A stretch of 64,000 bases of DNA from an uncultured Lachnospiraceae bacterium (GTDB lineage Bacteria > Bacillota > Clostridia > Lachnospirales > Lachnospiraceae). Below are positions 1 to 8,227 of the stretch, piece by piece. Positions within the stretch are counted from its first letter, which is position 1. Each line of letters opens with the position of its first letter. Made by a program: the position numbers and the translations under genes. Where the stretch lies: assembly GCA_937920345.1 (NCBI GenBank), contig CALGVA010000073.1, positions 84,250 to 148,249 on the forward strand, in the 5' to 3' direction. The notes below the pieces were generated by a model that ran no database searches, was not told the DNA's origin, and saw nothing but the letters and a program-made list of their open reading frames with translations.

Positions 1-43
1 CGCAGCCCAATCTCACACCGTAGATAAAATATAAACCGTCTCA

Positions 44-72
44 TTGCATGACCGTAGAAATTAAGCTATTAT
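44..72 (+). promoter_or_regulatory. Sigma-A type promoter
   Basis: A -35 hexamer TTGCAT (44-49) and a -10 hexamer TATTAT (67-72) are separated by exactly 17 bases. Transcription would begin near base 79, directly before the ribosome site at 81-88, so the transcript for the first gene would have a very short leader. Inference from consensus only. Confidence 0.5.
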
Positions 73-94
73 GCTGTCGAGGAGGTGGCAGATC

Positions 95-571
95 ATGGCG
101 AATGAAGATAAGAAAGATTTCAATGCGATGCTGCATAAGGCAGCGGATATGCCGAAGATACAGATTGTGACGGATGAGGCTTCCGTTAAGAAGTACGGCG
201 GAGAGAAGATGTATTTTGCGCCGCCGCTCACCTATGATACAATTATGAAGAAGATTCCGCACGGGAAAGTAGTTACGGTCGGGATGATAAGAGACTGTCT
301 GGCAAGAGAAAACGGAGCGGATTTTACGGACCCTATCACGGCAGGAATCTTCGTGTCGATTGTGGCGTGGGCGAGTTACCAGCGGACGGAGGATGAGACG
401 CCCTATTGGAGAACGCTTAAGGCGAATGGAGAGTTGAATCCGAAGTATCCCGGCGGTGTCGAGGCACAGAGAGAGAAGCTGGAGGCGGAAGGCCATACGA
501 TTATCCGCAAAGGCAGAACGAATATCAAGTATTACGTGAAGGATTATGAGGAGGCAGCTTATGCCTTATAG
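95..571 (+). CDS. MGMT/alkyltransferase-like DNA-binding protein without the acceptor cysteine
   Basis: A 158-residue protein of the MGMT (O6-alkylguanine DNA alkyltransferase) fold. The segment from KIPHGKVVTVG through the C-terminal GELNPKYPGG and KLEAEGH motifs follows the family order. The methyl-acceptor motif PCHR appears as PYWR, so the cysteine is missing. In known alkyltransferase-like (ATL) proteins such a loss turns the enzyme into a lesion-binding protein, so lesion recognition rather than repair is inferred. I chose the ATG at 95 over 71 because GGAGGTGG (81-88) sits correctly before it. The next gene overlaps its 3' end by 11 bases, suggesting co-translation. Confidence 0.8.
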   Translation: MANEDKKDFNAMLHKAADMPKIQIVTDEASVKKYGGEKMYFAPPLTYDTIMKKIPHGKVVTVGMIRDCLARENGADFTDPITAGIFVSIVAWASYQRTEDETPYWRTLKANGELNPKYPGGVEAQREKLEAEGHTIIRKGRTNIKYYVKDYEEAAYAL

Positions 572-1262
572 AGATTTAAAAGTAACGGGAAGAGATAAGC
601 GGGATGTTGCGATTATCGTGATTACAAGTCTGATTTTTGCCGGACTCTATATTGCATATGAGCAGCCCATTATGGAATACGGGCGCAATCCCGAACATGC
701 ATTGTTATGGCGGTTTTTACCTGTTGCTGTTATTCAGTACGGCATGGCAGGATTAGGGATCAGCATAGTACTGTGTAAAAACAGAGAAACGCTCAGACAG
801 CATGGTCTGGTTATGAAGAACCTTATGTGGTCGGCGGCGGGCTGTCTCGCGGTTTCCGTGCCGACGATTCTCTTTCTCTATTTTACGGGCGATATCCACG
901 GATTTCTGCCTTTTCAGGGTATGTTTTTGACAGAGGATATCTTATATGCAGCCTTTCCCTGTAACATCATAGGATATCTGGCGGTTGCCGTGATCTGGGG
1001 ATTCTTTGAAGGATTGTATTATATCGTGCTCTCTGATAAAATAAATGCGCTTAAGGCACCAAAAGGCGTATGCAATACAGGGGCTTTGGTATGCGCCGTA
1101 TTTGCGATCCTGATTCACGGTATGATCGGCACGTCCGCAGAAGTACTGCTGGAAGCTGCCGCAACGTTTATACTTATGTATGGCTCTCTTGTGATACGGG
1201 ATAAAACCGGGAATGCATGGGGCAATATTCTGATTTTCTTCTTTGTCTGGAATGCGTTGTAG
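561..1262 (+). CDS. Polytopic membrane protein, CPBP/CAAX-protease-like
   Basis: A 233-residue integral membrane protein with about six to seven hydrophobic segments. Three C-terminal segments are spaced like the CPBP (CAAX protease/bacteriocin immunity) family: WGFFEGLYY in the place of the EExxxR motif, ILIHGMIG in the place of the conserved His motif, and a final N-containing helix. The glutamate pair is degenerate, so it may not be a protease. I chose ATG 561 over 546 because GAGGAGG (549-554 region) precedes it. It overlaps the upstream ATL-like gene by 11 bases and probably shares its promoter. Function is not established. Confidence 0.6.
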   Translation: MPYRDLKVTGRDKRDVAIIVITSLIFAGLYIAYEQPIMEYGRNPEHALLWRFLPVAVIQYGMAGLGISIVLCKNRETLRQHGLVMKNLMWSAAGCLAVSVPTILFLYFTGDIHGFLPFQGMFLTEDILYAAFPCNIIGYLAVAVIWGFFEGLYYIVLSDKINALKAPKGVCNTGALVCAVFAILIHGMIGTSAEVLLEAAATFILMYGSLVIRDKTGNAWGNILIFFFVWNAL

Positions 1263-1314
1263 AGGGTGCGAAGATGCATCGGTGAAGGGATATAAGCCGG
1301 CGGGATAGAGGATT

Positions 1315-2397
1315 TTACCCGGCGATATCCTGCTCCCGAAACAGCGCATCCACAGCGCACACATAATCTGCAATACGGTTTGCCTTGCGTATCTTTTTTA
1401 AATATTTCTCAGAGCTCGTAAAGCTTCGGCTCATGTATGTCCAGAGATCCTTCATTTTGAAAAGAACAGGAGAATCTCCGGACATAATCTTTGTATATCC
1501 GTCCAGAATCTCATTGTGAAAAGCGTGCCAGGTCTCTTTCGGAACAGGAGATCCGGGAGAAACAGACTGTAACTGTCCGGCGAGAGCCGGATTCTGTATA
1601 ATGCCCCGGCCGATCATGATACGGTCTGCGTCGATCCCTTCCGCCGTGCCATTGCCGGATATAGAAGTGCTGACTGCGGAAGTGTCAATTGCCGTCAGTA
1701 CATCCTTAAGGCTTCCGGCGGAAACGATATCTCCATTGTAGCAGAGCGGTATGCGATGGTTCCGGGCAGTGCCGTCTGCCTGCAAGCGTTCTATTGCTCT
1801 GGTATATGCTTCCGGGTGTGTCTTACCGGTATAAAATTCCTGCTGTAAGCGCGTGTGAATAATCAGTTCGTGAATCGGATACTTGGCATAGATCTCCAGT
1901 AATCTGTCCCATTCGGACAGATCAGACACGCCAAGCCTTGTCTTAACGGAGATTTGCAACGGGCACCTTGCAAAGATCTCATAGAGAAAAGCATCCAGTT
2001 CATCGGGAATGCTTAAGAAACCGGCGCCACGCTTCTTGGCGGTAACAGTGCCGGAGGGACAGCCGAGATTCAAGTTGACGGTGTCGTAGCCGTAGGCAGC
2101 GATTTCCTTCGCAACGGCGAGAAAACGCCCGGCATGATTGGTGAGTACCTGCGGCACGAGCGGTATATTGACATTATTCTCAGGCAGGATGTCGCGAAGT
2201 TCACGTGCCGTCAGGGATTTGCTCATATTTTTATCTGTGATAAAGTTCTTATCACTGATAAAGTTTTTATCACTGATAAAGCTTTTATCACTGATAAAAG
2301 GGGTAAAATATTTATCAATCCCGCCGAAATACTTGGCGTATGCATTACGGTATATGTAAGTCGTGATTCCCTCCATGGGTGCCAGATAATACTGCAT
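1315..2397 (-). CDS. tRNA-dihydrouridine synthase family protein with in-frame repeat insertion
   Basis: A 360-residue flavoenzyme that reduces uridine in the tRNA D-loop. It opens with the Dus signature LAPMEGIT and has NLNLGCPS (the catalytic-Cys region), ISVKTRLG, LIIHTR, CYNGDI (FMN-phosphate region) and IMIGRGIIQNP. It belongs to the MATE-adjacent Dus subgroup common in Clostridia, separate from the DusB at 37 kb. Shortly after the N-terminal IDKYFTPF motif it carries four tandem six-residue repeats (F-I-S/T-D-K-N/S) encoded by an 18-bp repeat at 2231-2302, which I do not expect in the family. The start is supported by AGAGGA upstream. The adjacent MATE gene lies 14 bases further along the same strand. 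Confidence 0.88.
   Translation of the reverse strand: MQYYLAPMEGITTYIYRNAYAKYFGGIDKYFTPFISDKSFISDKNFISDKNFITDKNMSKSLTARELRDILPENNVNIPLVPQVLTNHAGRFLAVAKEIAAYGYDTVNLNLGCPSGTVTAKKRGAGFLSIPDELDAFLYEIFARCPLQISVKTRLGVSDLSEWDRLLEIYAKYPIHELIIHTRLQQEFYTGKTHPEAYTRAIERLQADGTARNHRIPLCYNGDIVSAGSLKDVLTAIDTSAVSTSISGNGTAEGIDADRIMIGRGIIQNPALAGQLQSVSPGSPVPKETWHAFHNEILDGYTKIMSGDSPVLFKMKDLWTYMSRSFTSSEKYLKKIRKANRIADYVCAVDALFREQDIAG
2231..2302. repeat. Four tandem 18-bp palindromic repeats inside the Dus gene
   Basis: Four head-to-tail 18-bp units start at 2231, 2249, 2267 and 2285. The core of units 2-4 is TTATCACTGATAA, which with flanking T/A forms a 15-bp palindrome with one central base; unit 1 has two changes. 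Because 18 is divisible by three the array stays in frame and encodes repeated F-I-S-D-K-N. The length is probably variable between strains by slippage. Confidence 0.9.
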
Positions 2398-2411
2398 TGT
2401 TAAAAATCCTC

Positions 2412-3788
2412 TTAATTTTCCCCTATGATTTCGTTTTCCGCAAAAAGATTATCTCTCGTGATATTCTGCAGCCATTTGCCGCTGCGGTATCGTTTGATGA
2501 CCCACGGCCATTTGACAAACTCGTCGGTGCACAGCAGGAAATAGACTACCAGCACGGGCAGCTTTAATGCGAACGCCGCAATAAACCCGAGCGGCACCGC
2601 ATAGCACCACATGTCCACAGTATCACAGATCAGTCCGAACCGGGTATCTCCGCCGGCTCTGAATACGCCGGCGATCAGCGTGGTATTGACCGCTGCGCCC
2701 ATTACATAGTAAGTATTGATAAGCAGCATATATTTCAGATAGTGCATCGCTGTCTCGGACAGGGAGGCAAAGCGCAGCACGAAAGGGGTTGCGATCAGGA
2801 TCATCACACCGCCGATTGCGCCGGTGACGACGGTCAGCTTGAGCAGTTTGGACGCATATTCTCTGGCGCGCTGCATATCGCCTTCCCCCATGACATTCCC
2901 CAGCAGGATGCCGCCTGCGCTGGCTGTGCCGAAGCAGAGCACCGTGCCGAAATTGCGGACCACGACGACCAGAGAGTTGGCGGCCACCGCATCGCTTCCG
3001 AGATGTCCCAGAATAACCGAATACATGGAAAAGGCTACGCTCCATGAGATATCATTGCCGAGCGCCGGCAGGGACAGTTTGATAAAATCCTTCAGCAACA
3101 GTTTGTTACGGATAAACATGTATGCCGGATTTAGCCGCAGGTCCTTGCTGAATACGCAGGAGACAAAAATACAGCCCGCCAGTTCCACGATACGCGAGAT
3201 CGCAGTGGCAATCGCAACGCCGACTGCTCCCAGCTTCGGCGCGCCAAACAGTCCGAAGATAAATACGGCGTTCAGGAATATATTAAGTGTAAAGGCAATG
3301 ATGTTTAGAACCATGGAAACGGTCACTTTGCCTATGCTTCGCAGCACGGCAAGATAGATTTCTATGATGCTCCAGCACAGATAAGTGACTGACATAACGC
3401 GCAGATAGCCGGCGCCGATCGCAATCAGTTCTGCATCGGGGGTAAATATACGCATCATCCATTCCGGTGCAAACAGTGCAAAGCCGGAGAAAAAGACAGT
3501 GATTAAGAGGGAAAAACGCATGGCGATGCCCTCTATGACACGGATCGGCTGGAGCTCTTTCTTGCCCCAGTACTGCGCGCAAAGAAGCGTCGCGCCTGTG
3601 CCGAGTCCATAGTACACCATAAAGAGTACGCCGGCATAATTGGCCGCAAGTGATACGGCTGAAATAGACGACTGCCCTACATAATTGAGCATAACCACGT
3701 CAGCCGAATTGACGGCGGCGCTCAGCAGGTTTTGTATGACAATCGGTACCACGAGTTTGATAATCTGAGAGTAAAATCTGTCCTTCAT
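2412..3788 (-). CDS. MATE family efflux transporter
   Basis: A 458-residue membrane protein of the multidrug and toxic compound extrusion family, a cation-coupled antiporter in the cytoplasmic membrane. About twelve transmembrane helices are arranged as two six-helix halves. It begins IIKLVVPIVIQNLL and then NSADVVMLNYVG, the usual first two helices with a variant of the VDxxMVG motif. The start is supported by GGAAAAGGA eight bases upstream. It sits directly upstream of the Dus gene on the same strand (14-base gap), a likely two-gene transcript. The substrate cannot be inferred. A second, distinct MATE gene lies divergently at 4.4-5.75 kb. Confidence 0.88.
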   Translation of the reverse strand: MKDRFYSQIIKLVVPIVIQNLLSAAVNSADVVMLNYVGQSSISAVSLAANYAGVLFMVYYGLGTGATLLCAQYWGKKELQPIRVIEGIAMRFSLLITVFFSGFALFAPEWMMRIFTPDAELIAIGAGYLRVMSVTYLCWSIIEIYLAVLRSIGKVTVSMVLNIIAFTLNIFLNAVFIFGLFGAPKLGAVGVAIATAISRIVELAGCIFVSCVFSKDLRLNPAYMFIRNKLLLKDFIKLSLPALGNDISWSVAFSMYSVILGHLGSDAVAANSLVVVVRNFGTVLCFGTASAGGILLGNVMGEGDMQRAREYASKLLKLTVVTGAIGGVMILIATPFVLRFASLSETAMHYLKYMLLINTYYVMGAAVNTTLIAGVFRAGGDTRFGLICDTVDMWCYAVPLGFIAAFALKLPVLVVYFLLCTDEFVKWPWVIKRYRSGKWLQNITRDNLFAENEIIGEN

Positions 3789-4049
3789 AAAGAGTCCTTT
3801 TCCTGTTTTAACTGCATGATATTTCGTTAGCGTTATGCTTTCAAGAATACTATCAAAAATGCAGAGTTGTCAACTGGATTTTGCGCAATATATTCATGGA
3901 TGCTGCGCAGTGTGCTTTCAGGCTGTGTCATCAGAATACAGATCAGGATTTTTGCGTCATAAGCCCCGGTTTCAGAAATGAAAAATTAGATTGACAGAAC
4001 ATTTTATCCGGTGATTCAATATGAATATTTTAGCTGTAAATAAAACGAT

Positions 4050-4077
4050 TTTGACCAGTGTTTCAAAGGTGTAAAAT
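4050..4077 (+). promoter_or_regulatory. Promoter for the second MATE gene, with a long leader
   Basis: TTTGAC (4050-4055) and TAAAAT (4072-4077) are separated by 16 bases. This would give a leader of about 320 bases before the MATE start at 4407. The leader holds a perfect GCCTGAC/GTCAGGC hairpin (4147-4161), a TGCCG/CGGCA hairpin (4168-4187) and the repeat element at 4271-4406. I could not match it to a known riboswitch class. The remainder of the divergent gap, 3789-4049, shows no gene. Confidence 0.45.
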
Positions 4078-4270
4078 AGTCGTTGCAGATGAAATATGAA
4101 TGTGATATGTTGATGTTGTTTTGAAGAAATTCAAGCTGAGGAGAGTGCCTGACAGTCAGGCAGATTATGCCGCAGAACCTGACGGCAGGAAGAAAGAGCA
4201 GGGTATTGGATTGAATCGGAGACGGGGATGTGCTTCGATCGCAGTAAACTGCTCCGGGATGGAGGACTAG

Positions 4271-4406
4271 TGTGAAAAATCACACTGATGTGCTGATTTT
4301 TCACACGCAAATTTGTGTTGGAGCGTCACAAATTTGTTTGATGGCAGACGCAAATTTGATATTTGCGTCGCCCCGTCGCGTAAACGCTCCGGGATGGAGG
4401 ACTATT
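4271..4406 (+). repeat. Hairpin-rich leader element, copy A
   Basis: A non-coding block directly before the MATE gene. It contains a 12-bp inverted repeat TGTGAAAAATCA (4271-4282)/TGATTTTTCACA (4294-4305) and a 9-bp stem GACGCAAAT/ATTTGCGTC around a TTGAT loop (4347-4369). Bases 4323-4386 match 16039-16102 at 56 of 64 positions. The ribosome-site context CTCCGGGATGGAGGACTA occurs both before (ending at about 4269) and after (about 4404) the block, so the element looks inserted with, or has duplicated, the gene's ribosome site. Confidence 0.8.
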
Positions 4407-5750
4407 ATGGAAAAAGATATGACAAAAGGCAGCCCGATGCGGCTGATCCTTGGATTTGCAGTGCCGCTTTTGCTTGGTCTGATCTTTCAGCAGTTCTACA
4501 GTATGGTGGATACTATTATCGTTGGACATTATCTCGGGGTGGACGCGCTGGCTGCAGTAGGCGCAACCGGTTCCGTGAATTTCCTGATCATCGGATTCTG
4601 TATGGGCGTGTGCAGTGGATTTGCGATTCCCATTGCGCAGGAATTTGGTGCGAAGCATGAGGAAAACCTGCGCAGATATGTGGCAAACTGTGTCTGGCTT
4701 TCGGTGATTTTTGCGGTTGTGATGACGATTGTGGTGGTGATACTGTGCCGTCCGATCCTGTTGGCTATGCGTACACCCGTGGATATCATCGATGGCTCTT
4801 ACAAATATATTGTGGTGATTTTCCTCGGGATTCCGGTCACCTATCTGTATAATATGACGGCGGCAATCCTGCGCTCGCTGGGTGACAGTAAGACGCCGGT
4901 TATCTTTCTGGTGATGGCGGCGATTATCAATATCTTTCTCGATCTGCTGTGCATCATTGTATTTCGCATGGGAGTTGAGGGGGCGGCTATTGCAACGGTT
5001 GTCTCACAGGCGCTGGCGGGAATCTGCTGTCTTGTGTATATGTATAAGAAATTTGATATTCTGAAATTAACCAGAGATGAATGGAGATGGAACCGTGACT
5101 GTGCCGGTAAGCTGTGTGGGATGGGGATACCCATGGGACTGCAGTATTCCATCACGGCGATCGGCAGTGTCGTTTTGCAAAGTGCGGTTAACGGGATCGG
5201 CTCCGAGGCGGTGGCGGCGGTGACGGCAGGCAGTAAGCTGAGTATGCTGCTGATGTGTCCTTTTGACGCGATGGGCTCCACGATGGCAACCTATGGCGGC
5301 CAGAATGTGGGCGCGGGGGATCTGGGAAGGGTGGATCAGGGATTAAAATCCTGCACGATTCTCGGCCTGGCGTATTCGGTGATCGCAGCAGGCATCGCAT
5401 ACCTGCTGGGCGATAATCTGCTGCTCCTGTTCCTGGAGGCCGAAGAGGCGGCTATTATAGGAAACGCATATGCTTTTATCAAAATGAATACATTGTTCTA
5501 TTTTCCGCTTGCGCTTGTAAACATTGTCCGTTTTCTGATTCAGGGCATGGGATTCAGCAAGCTGGCAGTGTTTGCCGGTGCGTTCGAGATGCTGGCAAGA
5601 GGACTGGCGGGCTTTGTGCTCGTCCCTTATTTCGGGTTTCGGGCAGTGTGCTTTGCCAATCCTCTTGCATGGATCTTTGCTGATATTTTCCTGATTCCCG
5701 CGTTCTTCTATGTCCGCAGGAAAACTGCGCAGCTGCTGGGAAAATGCTGA
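4407..5750 (+). CDS. MATE family efflux transporter
   Basis: A 447-residue member of the MATE family with about twelve membrane helices. It has the family hallmarks FAVPLLLGLIFQQFY and MVDTIIVGHYLG near the N-terminus and an equivalent second half starting at GIPMGLQYS. I chose ATG 4407 because ATGGAGG (4394-4400) precedes it. An open frame extends upstream to 4272, but those residues are encoded by a repeated non-coding element and are not membrane-like. It converges with the chemotaxis receptor gene with only 12 bases between stops. Its long structured leader suggests RNA-level control, but the ligand and substrate are unknown. Confidence 0.87.
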   Translation: MEKDMTKGSPMRLILGFAVPLLLGLIFQQFYSMVDTIIVGHYLGVDALAAVGATGSVNFLIIGFCMGVCSGFAIPIAQEFGAKHEENLRRYVANCVWLSVIFAVVMTIVVVILCRPILLAMRTPVDIIDGSYKYIVVIFLGIPVTYLYNMTAAILRSLGDSKTPVIFLVMAAIINIFLDLLCIIVFRMGVEGAAIATVVSQALAGICCLVYMYKKFDILKLTRDEWRWNRDCAGKLCGMGIPMGLQYSITAIGSVVLQSAVNGIGSEAVAAVTAGSKLSMLLMCPFDAMGSTMATYGGQNVGAGDLGRVDQGLKSCTILGLAYSVIAAGIAYLLGDNLLLLFLEAEEAAIIGNAYAFIKMNTLFYFPLALVNIVRFLIQGMGFSKLAVFAGAFEMLARGLAGFVLVPYFGFRAVCFANPLAWIFADIFLIPAFFYVRRKTAQLLGKC

Positions 5751-5762
5751 TAAAGTATTTCC

Positions 5763-7826
5763 TTAGATCGTAAAACGACCTAACAGATCTGTTAATTCCG
5801 CCGCGCGCGCCTGCAGTGTGTTCGCGGCGGAATCTAATGTCTGGATCGCGTCACGCTGCGCAAACACTGTCTTGGCAACATTGTCGGAACCGGCGGAGGT
5901 CTCGGCGGAGATTGCGGAGATACCTTCTATTGCGGTTAAAGTAGTGCTGCGTGCATATTCCATATTCTGCATACTCTCGGATATTTCAGAGATGGAATTT
6001 AAGAGCGTATGTATCTGAGAATCCATGGTGACGAAGGAATCGGTGGTCTGCGCCACTGCTTTTTCCTGAAATTCCACGGTGGATTCCGCTTCTTTGGCAA
6101 TATCTACAACGCCGTATGTTGTCGTGACGATGTCGTCTATGATCACCTGAATCTGACCGGCGGACTCAGCAGACTGGTCCGCTAATTTACGGATCTGCTC
6201 TGCAACTACCGCAAAGCCGCGCCCGGACTCTCCGGCTCTGGCAGCCTCGATGGAAGCGTTCAGGGACAGGAGATTCGTCTCTTTCGCAATGCTGTTGATA
6301 CTTTCCACGATCTGTCCGATCGAGCGGGACTTATCTGCCAGTGCCTCGATCGCCTGGATAACATGATCGGTGATTTCGGACGTTTTCTTCGCGCTGTCAG
6401 TCAGGACAGACATGGAAGAGATTCCCTGATTGATAGAGGAACTGGTATCCTGCGTCAGTGAGATGATGTCCCTCGTACCGTTTGCCACCGTGCCGATTTT
6501 GCCGGACAGAGAATCCATCTGTGTCAGGCAGTCTTCGGAATTGGTATCAAGCTGTGTCACACCGGCGTTAATCTCGGTGATGGCGCCCTGAATATCTCCC
6601 GCCGTGCGCAGGAAGGTATCCGACGCACTGCTCACCTGTCCGGCGGCCGCATTCAGAGAGTTACTTGCCTCTGTCACGTTGGTGATCAGGGCTTTCATGT
6701 TGTCCGTCATAGAATTGACACCGCCTGCAAGCAGCTTGAATTCATCCGTGCTTCTGGACTGTATCTGTACCGTAAGATCTCCTTCGGAGACGAGCTGAAG
6801 CTGATGGATGATACGATAAATATTACCGTTAATATGCGCGGATAAGAGATATCCGAGCAGCGCCGCGATGGCTACGGCCACAATGACAAGCACCATGGCA
6901 ACGGTTTTAATGCCTGCCGCCTGCGCCAGAATGGTGGATTCCGGAATCAGCGTGCAGATCATGCTTCCCTGTGGTGACTTCGGCGAGTACATGGGAGAAT
7001 ACAGGAACAGATATTTTTCCCCGTTATAGTTTACGTATTTCATGCCGCCTTCTTCTGATTCCGCAATCTCCTTGTAGAAATCGGATGTGGTAAATACGGA
7101 GTTGCGGGTGGCATTGCCGTCGGAGTAGAATTCGGTTCCGTCGTGTGTGATCAGAGCCGCGTAGCTGCCGTCGCCTGCGCTTAGGGAGGACAGGGAATCT
7201 ATGAGGGTGTCTCTGTCCAGATCAACGAGCATAATTGCTTTACAATTGTCTATATATTTAGCAATTCGGATAGAGTAGTTCAGCTTGTGGGTACCAAGCG
7301 CTTCGTCGGCATCGCACAGACTGCCGAACAGATGGTAGGAAGTACGCTGATCTTCAACCATTGCACCCTGTTCGGAATCCGTATATGCCGTCAGCAGCGA
7401 GGAAGTGGTGGGGGCACTGCTGGTAAGGGAGATTACACGGTCGGATATGACAAAAATATTGCTTACCAGCGTATTGGTATTCGCGTCGCGCTTCATTTCC
7501 TTCGTGTACTCGACGGCCAGTTTTTTCGCAGGTGTTTCTTCCATGAGGTCTTTCAGGTAGCGTGCCAGTTCCGTGTCGTAAAGATAGGTCTTATAATTGG
7601 AACGGACCGTATCAATGACCAGCGTCAGATACTGATTGGTCATCGTCATGGTTTCCTGCAGAGATTTCTCATAATTGGAGACGATAGCTTCCGTGGCGCG
7701 TTGGTAAGAGACTACGCCCAGTAAAATAATACAGACGACCGGAATCATAAAAGCCGCGATGAGTTTCGTGCGCAGCTGCCTGTACAGCGGAATGGAACTG
7801 CGTGTTTTTTTCTTTTTGTTTTTCAT
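5763..7826 (-). CDS. Methyl-accepting chemotaxis protein
   Basis: A 687-residue transmembrane chemoreceptor. It has a cytoplasmic Lys-rich start, a membrane helix at about residues 18-40, an extracellular ligand-binding region of about 260 residues consistent with a Cache fold, a second helix at about 300-330, a HAMP linker, and a long cytoplasmic signalling domain. The highly conserved hairpin tip is visible as ETNLLSLNASIEAARAGE followed by GRGFAVVAEQIRKLADQS. It would feed the CheA/CheW pathway driving the flagella encoded at the right end. The ligand is unknown. GGAGG lies upstream of the start. No sigma-28 promoter with the geometry seen at 52.9 kb was found upstream. Confidence 0.93.
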   Translation of the reverse strand: MKNKKKKTRSSIPLYRQLRTKLIAAFMIPVVCIILLGVVSYQRATEAIVSNYEKSLQETMTMTNQYLTLVIDTVRSNYKTYLYDTELARYLKDLMEETPAKKLAVEYTKEMKRDANTNTLVSNIFVISDRVISLTSSAPTTSSLLTAYTDSEQGAMVEDQRTSYHLFGSLCDADEALGTHKLNYSIRIAKYIDNCKAIMLVDLDRDTLIDSLSSLSAGDGSYAALITHDGTEFYSDGNATRNSVFTTSDFYKEIAESEEGGMKYVNYNGEKYLFLYSPMYSPKSPQGSMICTLIPESTILAQAAGIKTVAMVLVIVAVAIAALLGYLLSAHINGNIYRIIHQLQLVSEGDLTVQIQSRSTDEFKLLAGGVNSMTDNMKALITNVTEASNSLNAAAGQVSSASDTFLRTAGDIQGAITEINAGVTQLDTNSEDCLTQMDSLSGKIGTVANGTRDIISLTQDTSSSINQGISSMSVLTDSAKKTSEITDHVIQAIEALADKSRSIGQIVESINSIAKETNLLSLNASIEAARAGESGRGFAVVAEQIRKLADQSAESAGQIQVIIDDIVTTTYGVVDIAKEAESTVEFQEKAVAQTTDSFVTMDSQIHTLLNSISEISESMQNMEYARSTTLTAIEGISAISAETSAGSDNVAKTVFAQRDAIQTLDSAANTLQARAAELTDLLGRFTI

Positions 7827-8129
7827 AAATCGTAATCCTCCGAAAGATATATATCAGGATATACAGCATGTCCCCGCACAGGTACCGGCGCGTTGGCTGT
7901 CATTATTTGCAGTATAACATATTTGGGGATATAACTGCTACTTTTTTGCACAAAATAGTTGTAGAAAAAGTTGATACGGTTACTTTCTTTGTGCATTTTG
8001 TGTATCAACCTTTGCAATTTATGCCAAATCACCACACATGAATGCAGAATCTGGCGCGGATGTGAATGGTGAGTTGATCCGTGCTGCAAAATACAGATCC
8101 CTGAATCATTGCCGCAGATAAAAATAAGA

Positions 8130-8158
8130 TTGAGACAATAAACTGTTCATGGTAAAAT
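8130..8158 (+). promoter_or_regulatory. Promoter for the UDP-sugar pyrophosphorylase gene
   Basis: TTGAGA (8130-8135) and TAAAAT (8153-8158) are separated by 17 bases, giving a leader of about 60 bases. It lies in the 400-base divergent gap (7827-8227), which otherwise shows only AT-rich DNA and no gene. Confidence 0.6.
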
Positions 8159-8227
8159 CTAGTAAAAGGGTAAAGCGGCAAAAGTCGGACCAGAGAGCAT
8201 GAAATAAAATCAGAGAAGGAGAACAAA

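Noticed and set aside
4085..4270. TPP or cobalamin riboswitch in the MATE leader
   Set aside because: Fragments such as CTGAG and ACCTGA are present but in the wrong order, and no B12 box was found.
4272..4406. N-terminal extension of the second MATE protein
   Set aside because: The extra residues are encoded by the repeated hairpin element, and the ATG at 4407 has its own strong ribosome site and gives the normal family start.
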